From the NCBI GenBank assembly GCA_945878725.1, contig CAMCTY010000001.1, forward strand, positions 124,001-188,000: a stretch of 64,000 nucleotides of DNA. The letters are read 5' to 3'. The notes beneath the pieces were generated by a model. That model searched no databases. It saw nothing but the letters and a program-made list of their open reading frames with translations, and was not told the origin of the DNA. Source of the DNA: Bifidobacterium breve (GTDB taxonomy: Bacteria > Actinomycetota > Acidimicrobiia > Acidimicrobiales > Acidimicrobilacustridaceae). Positions 17,247 to 26,360 of the stretch are shown here, one piece after another (position 1 is the first letter of the stretch; every line of letters begins with the position of its first letter). The translations under genes and the position numbers were made by a program.

Positions 17247-18064
17247 CAGAGCTCGTTGACGTAGGTATCGGTTCCGACGATCGTGCGGAAGAACGGAGCA
17301 ACAAGATGGACGTCGGCTAGTCCCGCGGCTGCGACACCATCGGTGTACGCCTTCATACGCTCGAGTTCGTCGGTGATGTCCCCGCGCACGAAAATCAGTT
17401 GTACGAGACGTTCCGGGCCACCGGCTGGCGTTCCGAGATCCATGGGCTGATCGGCAGCGGGATTGGCCACTGGTTGCCATGACGAAACAATCTCGATGTT
17501 CGAACCGGTCATGAGTTCCGAGTAGGCGCCCTTCTGGAGTTCGGCATGGACGCTCTTGGCCGTGTGACCATCGCGGGCATCGAACCAGACCGCGAAGATG
17601 CCGTCGTAGGAGCTGTCGAGGGCAAGATCGACGGGAACGCCGTCGGCATCGCGATTCGCCGCTCCGATGCGATCGAAGAGGTTCGTATGCGTGTGCTTGC
17701 GTTCAGCGAAGCCGCGCCCATTGCTGTAGAGCCACGTGACGGTGTCCTGGCCCCACTGGTTCCACTCCTCGTGATGACCTTCCTGGATCCAGTAGATCGC
17801 AACGTAGGAGCCGGAGTCTGTCGGATTGGCGACAGCCGTGTCACCGGCCGGCCAGCGGAGATCCTTGAGTGAGCGAGGTGCCACCCAACGCGAGCCCGAC
17901 ATCTGCCATGGTCCGACCATGCACCCTGCGAAGTAGTGATCTCGCTCGTACCAGCGGTTGTAGGCCGACTCGAATCCCTTGTTGGGATCGACCATCGTCA
18001 GCAGCATGCTGCCGACCTTGACCGGGTAATCGTCTAGTCCGCCCGCTTCGAGTGGGTATGTCAT
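17243..18064 (-). CDS. Dimeric alpha/beta-barrel-like protein (EthD-like)
   Basis: 273 residues from the ATG at 18064, which has GGGAG eight bases upstream. The N-terminal region (FESAYNRWYERDHYFAGC near 29-46) and a second, similar region near 195-265 (ending in HLVAPFFRT) look like two ferredoxin-like EthD/DUF halves. EthD-type domains are small dimeric barrels that accompany oxygenases and degradative enzymes. No cofactor motif is seen. It overlaps the flavin oxidoreductase start, so the two proteins probably work in one pathway. Confidence 0.65.
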   Translation of the reverse strand: MTYPLEAGGLDDYPVKVGSMLLTMVDPNKGFESAYNRWYERDHYFAGCMVGPWQMSGSRWVAPRSLKDLRWPAGDTAVANPTDSGSYVAIYWIQEGHHEEWNQWGQDTVTWLYSNGRGFAERKHTHTNLFDRIGAANRDADGVPVDLALDSSYDGIFAVWFDARDGHTAKSVHAELQKGAYSELMTGSNIEIVSSWQPVANPAADQPMDLGTPAGGPERLVQLIFVRGDITDELERMKAYTDGVAAAGLADVHLVAPFFRTIVGTDTYVNELW

Positions 18065-18104
18065 CAGGTGCTCTCCCGTGGTGGCTTCATGCATGATCGT
18101 CCAT

Positions 18105-18132
18105 GCCTGACCGGAGACCCCCCGGCTCAGGC
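18105..18132 (-). terminator. Possible terminator hairpin after the TauD gene
   Basis: In the 115-base gap on the minus strand, GCCTGA/TCAGGC pair outside and CCGG/CCGG inside with one bulged base. The hairpin is modest and without a clear T-run, so it could also be incidental. Confidence 0.35.
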
Positions 18133-18179
18133 AAAACTAGTCGGGTGAACGCGGCGGTGACGGGGGACGAGCGGGCCGC

Positions 18180-18998
18180 TCAGACGTTGCCGTCGCCGAC
18201 GACCGAGACGCGGTACATGAGGCGGCGTCCCTCGAAGTCGGCGAGTGCGAGGTGCATTGTCGAGCGGTTGTCCCACATCAGCAGATCGCCGTCGTTCCAG
18301 CGATGGCGATAGACGAACTGCTCCTTGATGGTGTGACGGTGAAGGTAGCCAAGAAGCATGTCGCTCTCATCGGGAGGAAGGCCGACGATGTGGCGCGTAT
18401 AGGTGGGATTGACGAACAGGCTCTTCTCGCCGGTGACGGGATGGGTGCGGACAACTGGGTGGGCGATGCGCCGATCGGCCGCGATGGCGGAGGCATATTG
18501 CCCGGCATCGGCCAACCCGAAGCGAAATCGGAGTTCGGTTGTACGGCTTAGATCATGGATGGCGGTGAGACCTTCGAGATGGTCCTTCATCCGGGGCGAA
18601 AGTGCGTTGTAGGCGGCGCTGCTGCTGGCAAAAAGGGTGTCACCACCTGTCGAGGGAAGAATCTTGGCGTGGGTAAGCGTGGCCATAGGCGGTTCGGCCA
18701 GAAAGGTCTCGTCGGTGTGCCACATGCTGGCGGTCGTCCCGTCGGCGGAATCAAGGACGCTGACCTGTTCGCGGGTGCCGCCGAGGTTGGGGAAAAATGC
18801 GTGAACCTCGATCTCGCCGAGTCGACGACCGAACGCCATGTGCTGTTCGGGGGTCATGTCGGGAGCATTGATGACGAGGACCTGATGAGTGACGAAGGCC
18901 TGAACCAGTGCGCTCATCGTCGTTTGGTCGAGATCGCTCGTCAGATCGAGTCCCCGGACCTCAGCGCCAAGAGCGGGTGTGAGCTTGACCAGTTCCAT
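18180..18998 (-). CDS. TauD/TfdA-family 2-oxoglutarate-dependent dioxygenase
   Basis: 272 residues from the ATG at 18998; upstream in-frame codons look non-coding. The iron ligands are visible as WHTDETF (near 96-102) and a late STMHLALADF His (near 250), with the 2-oxoglutarate-binding Arg in RRLMYRVSV. This is the double-stranded beta-helix fold of taurine, 2,4-D and alkylsulfate dioxygenases. The substrate cannot be read from sequence. It is divergent from the SDR at 19090 across 92 bases, which must contain both promoters. Confidence 0.9.
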   Translation of the reverse strand: MELVKLTPALGAEVRGLDLTSDLDQTTMSALVQAFVTHQVLVINAPDMTPEQHMAFGRRLGEIEVHAFFPNLGGTREQVSVLDSADGTTASMWHTDETFLAEPPMATLTHAKILPSTGGDTLFASSSAAYNALSPRMKDHLEGLTAIHDLSRTTELRFRFGLADAGQYASAIAADRRIAHPVVRTHPVTGEKSLFVNPTYTRHIVGLPPDESDMLLGYLHRHTIKEQFVYRHRWNDGDLLMWDNRSTMHLALADFEGRRLMYRVSVVGDGNV

Positions 18999-19089
18999 CC
19001 GCCGATATTGACACGTTCCGGCACCGCTCATAGGTTCGACGGGCTGCGTCGATCGACCGGCGCCAACGTTTCTGTGGGGGAAGATAGCC

Positions 19090-19905
19090 ATGGCTGATCT
19101 GTTCAATTACAAGGGCAAGCGTGTTGTGATCACCGGAGGTGCCACGGGTATCGGTGCCGCCTTGGTCGATCTTCTTCGGACACTGGATGTCGAGCACATC
19201 ACGGTTCTCGACATCAAGAAGCCGGCTGGCAATGTCGATGTCTTCATTGAGACAAACCTCTCCGACAAAGACTCCGTCGATGCGGCCATGGCGCAGCTCG
19301 ATGGGCGCATCGATGTTCTGTTCTCAAACGCGGGCGTTGCTGCCAACGCTGGTGTCCGCACATGCATGGCCGTCAACGTCGCCGCCTCGCGCCGCCTCGT
19401 CGATGGGCTTCTTGATCGGATCACCGAGGGCGGAACCGTCGTGTTCACCGCGTCGATGGCCGGCAACGGTTGGCCCGCCCAAGTTGCGGAGATCAACGCG
19501 CTGCTCGACATTGCCGACTGGGATGAATTCCTTGACTGGTGTGATGCGCATCCCGAGGTCGTCAACGACGTCTACGGATTTTCGAAGATGTGCATGCAGG
19601 TTTATGTCATGCGTAAGTCGCATGAGTCGATCCGTCGCGGTGTGCGCATCAACAGCATCTGCCCAGCGCCGGTTGACACGCCTCTCATGAAGGACTTCCG
19701 CGAAACGATGGGCGACAAGGTCATCGACTGGAGCGTCACGGTGCAGGGCAATGGCCGGATGGCAGTTGCTGCCGATATCGCCCCGCCTCTTGCCTTCATG
19801 GGAAGCGATGCGGCCAGCTTCATCAATGGCGTCAACCTTCTCGTCGATTCCGGCTTCACCGCCGCAATGACAACCGGCCAGGTCGACTTCAGCGGCCTCG
19901 CGTAG
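19090..19905 (+). CDS. Short-chain dehydrogenase/reductase (3-alpha-HSD-like)
   Basis: 271 residues. TGGATGIG at 15-22 binds the cofactor, NAG is in FSNAGVAANAG near 80, and the active site is YGFSK near 161-165. The short C-terminal region and the segment after NVAASRRLVDGLL resemble 3-alpha-hydroxysteroid dehydrogenase/carbonyl reductase. Two genes of the same strand follow closely (19926, 20864), forming a probable three-gene unit. Confidence 0.88.
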   Translation: MADLFNYKGKRVVITGGATGIGAALVDLLRTLDVEHITVLDIKKPAGNVDVFIETNLSDKDSVDAAMAQLDGRIDVLFSNAGVAANAGVRTCMAVNVAASRRLVDGLLDRITEGGTVVFTASMAGNGWPAQVAEINALLDIADWDEFLDWCDAHPEVVNDVYGFSKMCMQVYVMRKSHESIRRGVRINSICPAPVDTPLMKDFRETMGDKVIDWSVTVQGNGRMAVAADIAPPLAFMGSDAASFINGVNLLVDSGFTAAMTTGQVDFSGLA

Positions 19906-19925
19906 TCGGTCAACGGAGTTTCCCC

Positions 19926-20870
19926 GTGACCACCATGCATCCCGACGACGAGTTTCATCCGCCAACATCCGACGATCCGGAGTGGACCGAGACGTCCTGG
20001 TTCACCTTCGCCGTGCCCGAACGCGGTTTGTCCGGACAGTTGTATCCGTACTTCAAACCGAATCAAGGGGTTGCCGCCGGCGGTGCTTTTTTCTGGGACG
20101 GTCGCGCTGATCGGCCCGAGACCTGCATCTATGCGAAGCAGTTTTGGCACCTTCCGTTGCCGGATCAGCCGCTCACCGATCTCACGCTCGCCAATGGCAT
20201 TCGATACAAGTGCATCGAACCGCAGCGCAAATGGGCTATCGGCTACGACGATCCCGACGGCGGTGACGAGATCCATGTCGACCTCACGTTCACCGGCATT
20301 GTGGCTCCCAACATGCTGGGTGCTTCCCATGTTGATCAACCCGGTCGTTACGAGGGGACGATCGTTCTGCACGGCGAGACAATTGCAGTCGATTCCTTCG
20401 GGTTCCGTGATCGATCGTGGGGGCCGCGACCGCAGTTCGGTCCCGGAATTCATGGCGGCATCAGCACCAATGGTGGCTACAGCTATGCAACTGCGTCAGA
20501 GTCCGACGCGTTCCACGTGATCACAATGGATTTCGGAACAGGATGCATCGCCATTCATGGTTCGCTTATGCGTGATGGCGAGTGGTCGAAGATGGCAAGC
20601 GGCGAGAGACGAGTTCTCGAGCGCGATGCTGACGGATTCCCTCTGCGGGTGATGTTCGACGGCATCGACGAACTGGGTCGGTCCATCCATGCTGAGGGTG
20701 CGACTCGCAACTCGATGGGTTTCCTCATCAACCCGAATCTCTATTCGATCAATTGCCTCACCGAGTGGTCGTTCGATGGTGTCATCGCATGGGGCGAAGA
20801 TCATGACAACTACAGCTTCCCGGCAGCACGCAAACTGCTACGAGCAGCCAGAGGACAACAAACGTGGTGA
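19926..20870 (+). CDS. DUF7064/CrtC-like lipocalin-fold protein
   Basis: 314 residues from a GTG at 19926. The segment SFGFRDRSWGPRPQFG near 157-172 is the hallmark of a widespread actinobacterial family related to hydroxyneurosporene synthase (CrtC) and AttH, with a double lipocalin fold. No signal peptide or membrane helix is seen. Relatives in mycobacteria sit among lipid and steroid catabolism genes, as here. A hydratase or cyclase role is possible but not shown. Its end overlaps the next SDR start. Confidence 0.7.
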   Translation: MTTMHPDDEFHPPTSDDPEWTETSWFTFAVPERGLSGQLYPYFKPNQGVAAGGAFFWDGRADRPETCIYAKQFWHLPLPDQPLTDLTLANGIRYKCIEPQRKWAIGYDDPDGGDEIHVDLTFTGIVAPNMLGASHVDQPGRYEGTIVLHGETIAVDSFGFRDRSWGPRPQFGPGIHGGISTNGGYSYATASESDAFHVITMDFGTGCIAIHGSLMRDGEWSKMASGERRVLERDADGFPLRVMFDGIDELGRSIHAEGATRNSMGFLINPNLYSINCLTEWSFDGVIAWGEDHDNYSFPAARKLLRAARGQQTW

Positions 20871-21697
20871 CCCAACGCAGGACGGCACTCGTGACGGGTG
20901 CGAGTAGAGGGATTGGTAGAGCCACAGCGTTGGCGCTCGCTGACAATGGCTTCGACGTTGCGATCACTGCTCGAACGGTGAACGACGGTGATCCATCTGC
21001 GCTGACTAGCGACGGACAAGTCCTCCCCGGAAGTCTTGCGGCCACTGCCGCCGAGATCGAAGCCCGCGGCAGTCGTGCCGTGCAGATTCGACTCGATCTT
21101 CTTGAGCGCGCCGCGCTCGTTCCTGCCATCGAGATGGCGATTAGGGAACTCGGACATCTTGATGTCGTCGTGAACAACGCGATATTCGTCGCTGGTGGAG
21201 GTCCGAAATCGTTCCTCGACATGGACCCCGACGATCTCGTCGATCAAATGTGGGGTGACCTCACTGCGCAATTACTCCTCTTGCAGCCACAGGTCGCGCA
21301 CATGGTCGCTCGCGGCGGCGGCGTCATCGTCAACATCGGTTCCGGGTCAGGCAAGTGGAAGTTGAAGTTCCCGATCGGCAAAGGCGGACCGCAACTCGCG
21401 TACTGCGCCGCCAAAGCGGGGTTCCACCGGGCCGCCGACCGAATCGCCTTTGAGTACGGCGATGCCGGCGTAACGGCGTTCACCGTCGATCCTGGATTCG
21501 TTGCGACGGAACGAACCCGCATGGTCACCGAGCTAGGAGAGATCGCATCCCGTGGCGTCGAACCGTCGGTTGTGGGTGCCGCGATCGCATGGTTGGCCAC
21601 GTCCGGCGCGTCAACGTTTGAGAACGGCTCGTATCACGAGGCGCAGGCAATCGCCCGCGAGCTCGGCCTTCTCGAACCCCTACCGACCTCCGACTGA
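20864..21697 (+). CDS. Short-chain dehydrogenase/reductase
   Basis: 277 residues from a GTG at 20864 (a second GTG at 20867 overlaps the previous stop as GTGA). Cofactor loop TGASRGIG at 11-18 and active site YCAAK near 180-184. It carries the same kind of insertion after the second strand (NDGDPSALTSDGQV) as the SDR at 13615 and the same C-terminal layout, so the two are probably paralogues. The substrate is unknown. Confidence 0.9.
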   Translation: MVTQRRTALVTGASRGIGRATALALADNGFDVAITARTVNDGDPSALTSDGQVLPGSLAATAAEIEARGSRAVQIRLDLLERAALVPAIEMAIRELGHLDVVVNNAIFVAGGGPKSFLDMDPDDLVDQMWGDLTAQLLLLQPQVAHMVARGGGVIVNIGSGSGKWKLKFPIGKGGPQLAYCAAKAGFHRAADRIAFEYGDAGVTAFTVDPGFVATERTRMVTELGEIASRGVEPSVVGAAIAWLATSGASTFENGSYHEAQAIARELGLLEPLPTSD

Positions 21698-21702
21698 TTC
21701 CC

Positions 21703-21719
21703 GCTCCGGTTTTCGGGGC
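21703..21719 (+). terminator. Terminator hairpin between convergent genes
   Basis: GCTCCG (21703-21708) pairs with CGGGGC (21714-21719) around a GTTTT loop; a longer imperfect outer stem from about 21695 to 21732 can extend it. It lies six bases after the SDR stop and before the convergent LLM gene end at 21731. Confidence 0.5.
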
Positions 21720-21730
21720 AAGGCGAGGGA

Positions 21731-22696
21731 TCAGAGGCGGGGGCGGACCTGTGTGCAGACGAGTTCGATGTGGCGCTCGACGAGATCGGCGGGCATTCCG
21801 GCCACGCTCGCCCACAGGTAGACATGCTCAACCGGTGAACCTGTGATCGCGTCGCGAATGGCGGCTACCGCATCATCCGAAGTGAGAACCCTGAGCCCGG
21901 GGATCTGTCCGTTGTTGGTGACGCCGGATCGCAGCTTCTCGACGGTGATCTCTCGGGGAGCGTCGCGACCCGTCCCCGCCACGGCGGCGGCCCTGTAAGT
22001 GTTCAGTTGGTGTGCGTAGTGCGGAAGGATGCGCTCGAACGCGCTTTGCGGATCGTCGGCAACGATGATGTCCATCATTCCGCCGGTGCGGGCCAGTGCG
22101 GCGGCGTGGCCGCCCTCGGCCAAACCTTCCCGATAGGGCTCGAGCAGCGCCCGATCAAGACTCAGCAGGCCGACGCCGAGACGACCAGCCCGACGCGCGC
22201 CCTGAGGCCCTTGATAGCCGAGCCAGATTGGAAACGGGTTCTGGGCTGCCGGGGGAGTGACGATGCCATCATCAAGAAGACGACGGATCTCCGCAACAGC
22301 AGCGTCGGTGAGTCCGTAGCGCTTGGTGATGTCGGTGGCGTAGATCTCGTATTCCGGAATGCTGTAGCCCGCTCCGATTCCGAGTTCAAGACGCCCGCCG
22401 GAGATTTGGTCGACGACGGCGACTTCTTCGGCAACGAGTACCGCCGGCCGGAGTGCGGCGATGAGCACTGCGGTTCCGATGCGGACCCGCGAAGTTCGTG
22501 CCGCAGCCGCGGCCGCAAATGTGAGCGGTTGCGGGAGATAGCCGTCTGCGAACAGGTGATGCTCGGAGAACCAGACGGAATCAATTCCGAGTTCCTCGGC
22601 GCGCACGATTTGATCAAGGGCGTCACCGTAAACGGTCGTCCAGGGCGATGCCCACGGGTCCGGATTGCGGAGATCGAAATACAGACCCAGTTTCAT
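21731..22696 (-). CDS. LLM-class luciferase-like oxidoreductase
   Basis: 321 residues. Bacterial-luciferase TIM barrel: GLYFDLRNP at the start, VWFSEHHLF near 41, TSRVRIGTAV near 68 and GRLELGIGAGY near 100. The group uses FMNH2 or reduced F420. The presence of the F420 gene cofC in this window makes F420 plausible, but the His/Trp pattern does not settle it. It lies 22 bases downstream of the next SDR on the same strand and probably shares its transcript. Confidence 0.88.
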   Translation of the reverse strand: MKLGLYFDLRNPDPWASPWTTVYGDALDQIVRAEELGIDSVWFSEHHLFADGYLPQPLTFAAAAAARTSRVRIGTAVLIAALRPAVLVAEEVAVVDQISGGRLELGIGAGYSIPEYEIYATDITKRYGLTDAAVAEIRRLLDDGIVTPPAAQNPFPIWLGYQGPQGARRAGRLGVGLLSLDRALLEPYREGLAEGGHAAALARTGGMMDIIVADDPQSAFERILPHYAHQLNTYRAAAVAGTGRDAPREITVEKLRSGVTNNGQIPGLRVLTSDDAVAAIRDAITGSPVEHVYLWASVAGMPADLVERHIELVCTQVRPRL

Positions 22697-22718
22697 GCGC
22701 GGGGATTTGGAATTTCGC

Positions 22719-23573
22719 TCAGCCGCCGACAGGGGCTTTGGCGACGAGAGCGTCGTGACCGATTGCGGGTTCGATGAACGAACGGAAATCGGGGCCTCGG
22801 CGCAGGTGATGGCCGCCGTCGCAGTTGATGGCGGTGCCGGTGATCCACCGGGCTTCGTCGCTCACAAGGAAGCGGACGAGGTTGGCCACGTCTTCGGGTT
22901 CACCGACGTCATTGAGCGGCGTGTTCTCGATGTAGCTGTCGTAGACGGCAGATTCACGCGGAATGCCTTCCATGATCTCGGTCGAGATGAAACCGGGGCG
23001 AACCGCGTTGAAGCGCACTTTGACCTCGCCGAACTCGTCGGCCGCGTTCTTCATCATCTCTTCGATGCCGGCCTTGGCGACGCAATAGGCGCCGAACATC
23101 ACGTGAGTCTTATGCCCGGCGAGCGAGGACATCCCGACGAACGAACCGCCACCCGCCGCAACGAGATGGGGGACGGAGTACTTCACCGAAAGCATTGTGC
23201 CCATGACGTTGAGATGGAGCACTCGGATGAACTCTTCGGTGTCGAGCAGATGGTACGGACCCATGCCGCCACCGCCACCAGCGTTGGCAACAAATCCGTC
23301 AAGGCGTCCGAAGGCATCAACATGACCGGCGACAAGTGCGGCGACGTCATCTTCGACGGTGACGTCGGTGACCTGATGACGGATTGCTCCGGTTGCCCCA
23401 GATGCCTTGATCCGATCGACAACGTCGACGAGGCGGCTTTCGGTGCGCCCACAGATCGTGACGTTCATTCCGTCATTGGCGAGGCGAGTGGCACATGCGG
23501 CGCCGATTCCGGTTCCGCCTCCGGTGACGATCGCGGTGCGACCAGCGAGAGACGCGTTGGTTGATGAAGTCAT
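22719..23573 (-). CDS. Short-chain dehydrogenase/reductase
   Basis: 284 residues. Cofactor loop TGGGTGIG at 17-24, NAG in FVANAGGGGG near 95, active site YCVAK near 162-166, and a C-terminal DGGHHLRRGPD tail. The layout is close to FabG and glucose/steroid-type dehydrogenases. It is the middle gene of a minus-strand run: amidohydrolase, this SDR, LLM oxidoreductase. Confidence 0.9.
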   Translation of the reverse strand: MTSSTNASLAGRTAIVTGGGTGIGAACATRLANDGMNVTICGRTESRLVDVVDRIKASGATGAIRHQVTDVTVEDDVAALVAGHVDAFGRLDGFVANAGGGGGMGPYHLLDTEEFIRVLHLNVMGTMLSVKYSVPHLVAAGGGSFVGMSSLAGHKTHVMFGAYCVAKAGIEEMMKNAADEFGEVKVRFNAVRPGFISTEIMEGIPRESAVYDSYIENTPLNDVGEPEDVANLVRFLVSDEARWITGTAINCDGGHHLRRGPDFRSFIEPAIGHDALVAKAPVGG

Positions 23574-23631
23574 GTCGATACCTCGGGTGGTGTTGGTAAG
23601 CCGGCAGTGATGTCGGCAGGATTAGTGGGGA

Positions 23632-25380
23632 TCAGCGGGTGCCGCGGACGAGACGTCCGGGGCGAGCGCCAGTGTCGGTGTCGTTGCGGCGGGTGACGAC
23701 ACCGTTCACGATGGTGTGCGAATACCCGGTAGCTCCCTGGAGGAGACGCTTGCCTCCGGCGGGAAGGTCGTAGGCCATGGACGGACGGCCGATGGCGAGG
23801 GTGTCCATGTCGATGATGTTGATGTCGGCGCGCTTGCCCTCGGCCAGAAGTCCACGATCGGTCAGTCCAAACAACTGGGCCGTGTCGAAGGACTGCTTCT
23901 TGACGACGAACTCAAGCGGAAGGCCTGGTCCGCGGGTGCGACCCTTGGCCCAGAACGAAAGCAGGTAGGTCGGGTACGACGCATCGCAGATCATGCCGCA
24001 GTGCGCTCCGCCATCTGACAGACCGGCGACTCCGGCCGGATGGAGGAGCATCTCGCGCACGGCGTCTTGATTGCCATGGGAATAGTTGAAGAACGGAACC
24101 ATCGTCATGGCCGTGCCGTCGAACTCGCTGTACGCGTCGTAGAGGACTTCGAGCGGATCTCGGCCCTGAGCGGCAGCGATCGCAGCGATGGTCTGATCGG
24201 GAGTCGGCTCGTAGTCAACATGGGAACCGAGGTTGTACGTATTGCCGACCATTCCTTGCGCGAGCCCGTTCATGCCGTCGAACAACACGTTCGGATTGGC
24301 GGGAAGGTCGGTCTCGGAGAGGATCTTCGCCTTGACCGAAGGCTTGATCAACTCAAGCGCAAGCTCCTGGGGCGACATGCGACCAGCGAGTTCGATGTAG
24401 GTCGGGCGCTTTGAGAATGCGTGGTGTCCGGCGAAACCGAGGAGCATGCCGAACGGACGGGCAGCCACCTGCGGGAAGATCGGCGAGCCAGCGTCGTGTG
24501 CGGCCAGCGATTCGGTCATGATCTCGCGCCACAGTTCGGGAGCGGCATCAACCTGAATGAGAGCGAACGAAACCGGGCGATCGATCTCTGCGGCGAGACG
24601 ACGCATCCATTCGACTTCGGTCTTGGGGGCGATGATGTCCTCGCCGGCGGCGCCCATCGGTGCGAGTTCGAAAACAGCGTTGCCGCCGCGGGCCATGGCC
24701 CGACCGAGACCGAAGAGTTCGTCCTCAGCGGCAAAGGTGCCAGGGACGGGCTCGCCATTCATGGCCCGATGGCCGAGTGTGCGCGATGTCGAGAACCCGA
24801 GGGCTCCGGCTTCGACGGCTTCCTGCACATGCTTGGCCATGAGATCGATGTCTTCGGTCGACGCAGCTTCGTTGCGTGAGCCGCGATCGCCCATGACGTA
24901 GGTGCGCACCGCGCTGTGTGCGATCTGCACGCCGTAATCCACGGCGAGTTCGCGCTCGTCGAGCTTGTCGAGGTAACCGGGGAAGCTTTCCCAGCCCCAC
25001 GTCATGCCTTCAGTGAGGGCTGTACCCGGGATGTCTTCGACGCCCTCCATGAGCGAGATGAGATCGGCTTCACTGCCGTGATGAACGGGGGCAAAGCCGA
25101 CGCCACAGTTGCCGCTGACGACAGTGGTGACGCCATGCGTGCTTGAGGGCTCAAGCTGCGCATCCCACGTCACCTGACCGTCGTAGTGGGTGTGGATGTC
25201 AACAAAACCAGGCGTGACGATCTTGCCTGTGGCATCGATCGTCTCGACAGCATCGCCGTCGAGACCGCCGCCGCGCTTGATGGCGACGATCTTCCCGTCC
25301 TTGACGGCGATGTCGCCGATGAATCGGTCGGCACCGGAACCATCAACGATGGTTCCACCTGTGATCTTCAAGTCGTACAT
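23632..25380 (-). CDS. N-acyl-D-amino-acid deacylase-family amidohydrolase
   Basis: 582 residues, full length for the D-aminoacylase group. The metal motif HTHYDGQ near 63-69, the cysteine ligand region SGNCGVGFAP near 89-98, and a late DGGAHCGM segment near 466 are all intact. It would hydrolyse amide bonds of N-acyl-D-amino acids or related cyclic amides in the cytoplasm; no signal peptide is seen. Coding-strand TTGCAT and TAGTAC, 16 bases apart (around 25414-25441), give a possible promoter, and GGGGAG is the ribosome site. A degenerate, exported relative lies at 33731. Confidence 0.88.
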   Translation of the reverse strand: MYDLKITGGTIVDGSGADRFIGDIAVKDGKIVAIKRGGGLDGDAVETIDATGKIVTPGFVDIHTHYDGQVTWDAQLEPSSTHGVTTVVSGNCGVGFAPVHHGSEADLISLMEGVEDIPGTALTEGMTWGWESFPGYLDKLDERELAVDYGVQIAHSAVRTYVMGDRGSRNEAASTEDIDLMAKHVQEAVEAGALGFSTSRTLGHRAMNGEPVPGTFAAEDELFGLGRAMARGGNAVFELAPMGAAGEDIIAPKTEVEWMRRLAAEIDRPVSFALIQVDAAPELWREIMTESLAAHDAGSPIFPQVAARPFGMLLGFAGHHAFSKRPTYIELAGRMSPQELALELIKPSVKAKILSETDLPANPNVLFDGMNGLAQGMVGNTYNLGSHVDYEPTPDQTIAAIAAAQGRDPLEVLYDAYSEFDGTAMTMVPFFNYSHGNQDAVREMLLHPAGVAGLSDGGAHCGMICDASYPTYLLSFWAKGRTRGPGLPLEFVVKKQSFDTAQLFGLTDRGLLAEGKRADINIIDMDTLAIGRPSMAYDLPAGGKRLLQGATGYSHTIVNGVVTRRNDTDTGARPGRLVRGTR

Positions 25381-25514
25381 GGCGAAATCTCCCCTCGAGT
25401 TCTTACTGTCACGGTACTACGCAGCCGGGTTGCCGATGCAAGGGAGAACGGGGTTCAAGTACGGTGCTGCCACGGTTCGCAAGGCGCTGGACCGCAAGGG
25501 GGCAAGGGGTAGAA

Positions 25515-26360
25515 ATGGGTCGATTCTCAGGACGACGGGCGCTCGTGACTGGTTCTAGTCGGGGGATCGGTGCGGCCACCGCTGAACGACTCGCCGCTGA
25601 AGGCGCGGACGTCATGCTCACCGCTCGCACGGTCGACAAACACGATCATCTCGCCGGCAGCCTCAATGAGACCCTCGAGCGCTGCCGCAGGTTCGGAACC
25701 AATGTTCAGGTGGTGGCGGCAGACCTCACTGATCCAGAGGATCGACTTCGGATCGTGCCGGCTGCGGTGCAGGCACTCGGTGGCCCGATCGACATCCTGG
25801 TCAACAACGCCGCAGCGGCGATTTACGGATCGTTGCTTGACTACCCGCAGAAGCGACGTCGGATCATGTTCGAAGTCAACGTGTTCGCTCCGCTTGATCT
25901 CATGCAGCAGGTGGCGCCGTCGATGATCGAACGCGGCGAAGGGTGGATCGTAAATGTCTCGAGCGCGACTGGCCGCATGATTGAAGGCCCCCCATACGCG
26001 TCGGCAGGAGTAGCGGGGACGACTGGCTTCTACGGATCATCCAAGGCTGCGCTCAATCGCATGACAAACGCGATGGCGCTCGAGATCGCGGTGCACGGCG
26101 TGCGGGTCAACACTGTCGAGCCGCGCGCTGCAGTGATGAGCGAGGGAGCGCAGGCGCTTGTCGGTGACATCGTTCGCGATGATCAAATCGAGTCAATGGA
26201 AGCAATGGTGGAATCGATCGTCGCTCTTTGTGACTGTCCTGCGGAACGCAGTGGCCATGTCCATGTGAGCCTCGATCTACTCGACGAACTTCGACTCACA
26301 GTCATGGATCTTGATGGGCTGGCTCCCTATCCGGGAGGCCAACGGGTTCACCATGGCTGA
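25515..26360 (+). CDS. Short-chain dehydrogenase/reductase
   Basis: 281 residues from the ATG at 25515, which follows AAGGGG; an upstream ATG at 25464 has no such site. Cofactor loop TGSSRGIG near 11-18, NAA in ILVNNAAAAI near 96, and active site YGSSK near 175-179. A long C-terminal region follows. The last eight bases overlap the MFS gene, so enzyme and exporter are made together. Confidence 0.9.
   Translation: MGRFSGRRALVTGSSRGIGAATAERLAAEGADVMLTARTVDKHDHLAGSLNETLERCRRFGTNVQVVAADLTDPEDRLRIVPAAVQALGGPIDILVNNAAAAIYGSLLDYPQKRRRIMFEVNVFAPLDLMQQVAPSMIERGEGWIVNVSSATGRMIEGPPYASAGVAGTTGFYGSSKAALNRMTNAMALEIAVHGVRVNTVEPRAAVMSEGAQALVGDIVRDDQIESMEAMVESIVALCDCPAERSGHVHVSLDLLDELRLTVMDLDGLAPYPGGQRVHHG

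Noticed and set aside
22665-23564. Plus-strand frame of 299 codons
   Set aside because: It is antisense to the SDR gene, whose cofactor and active-site motifs are on the minus strand.
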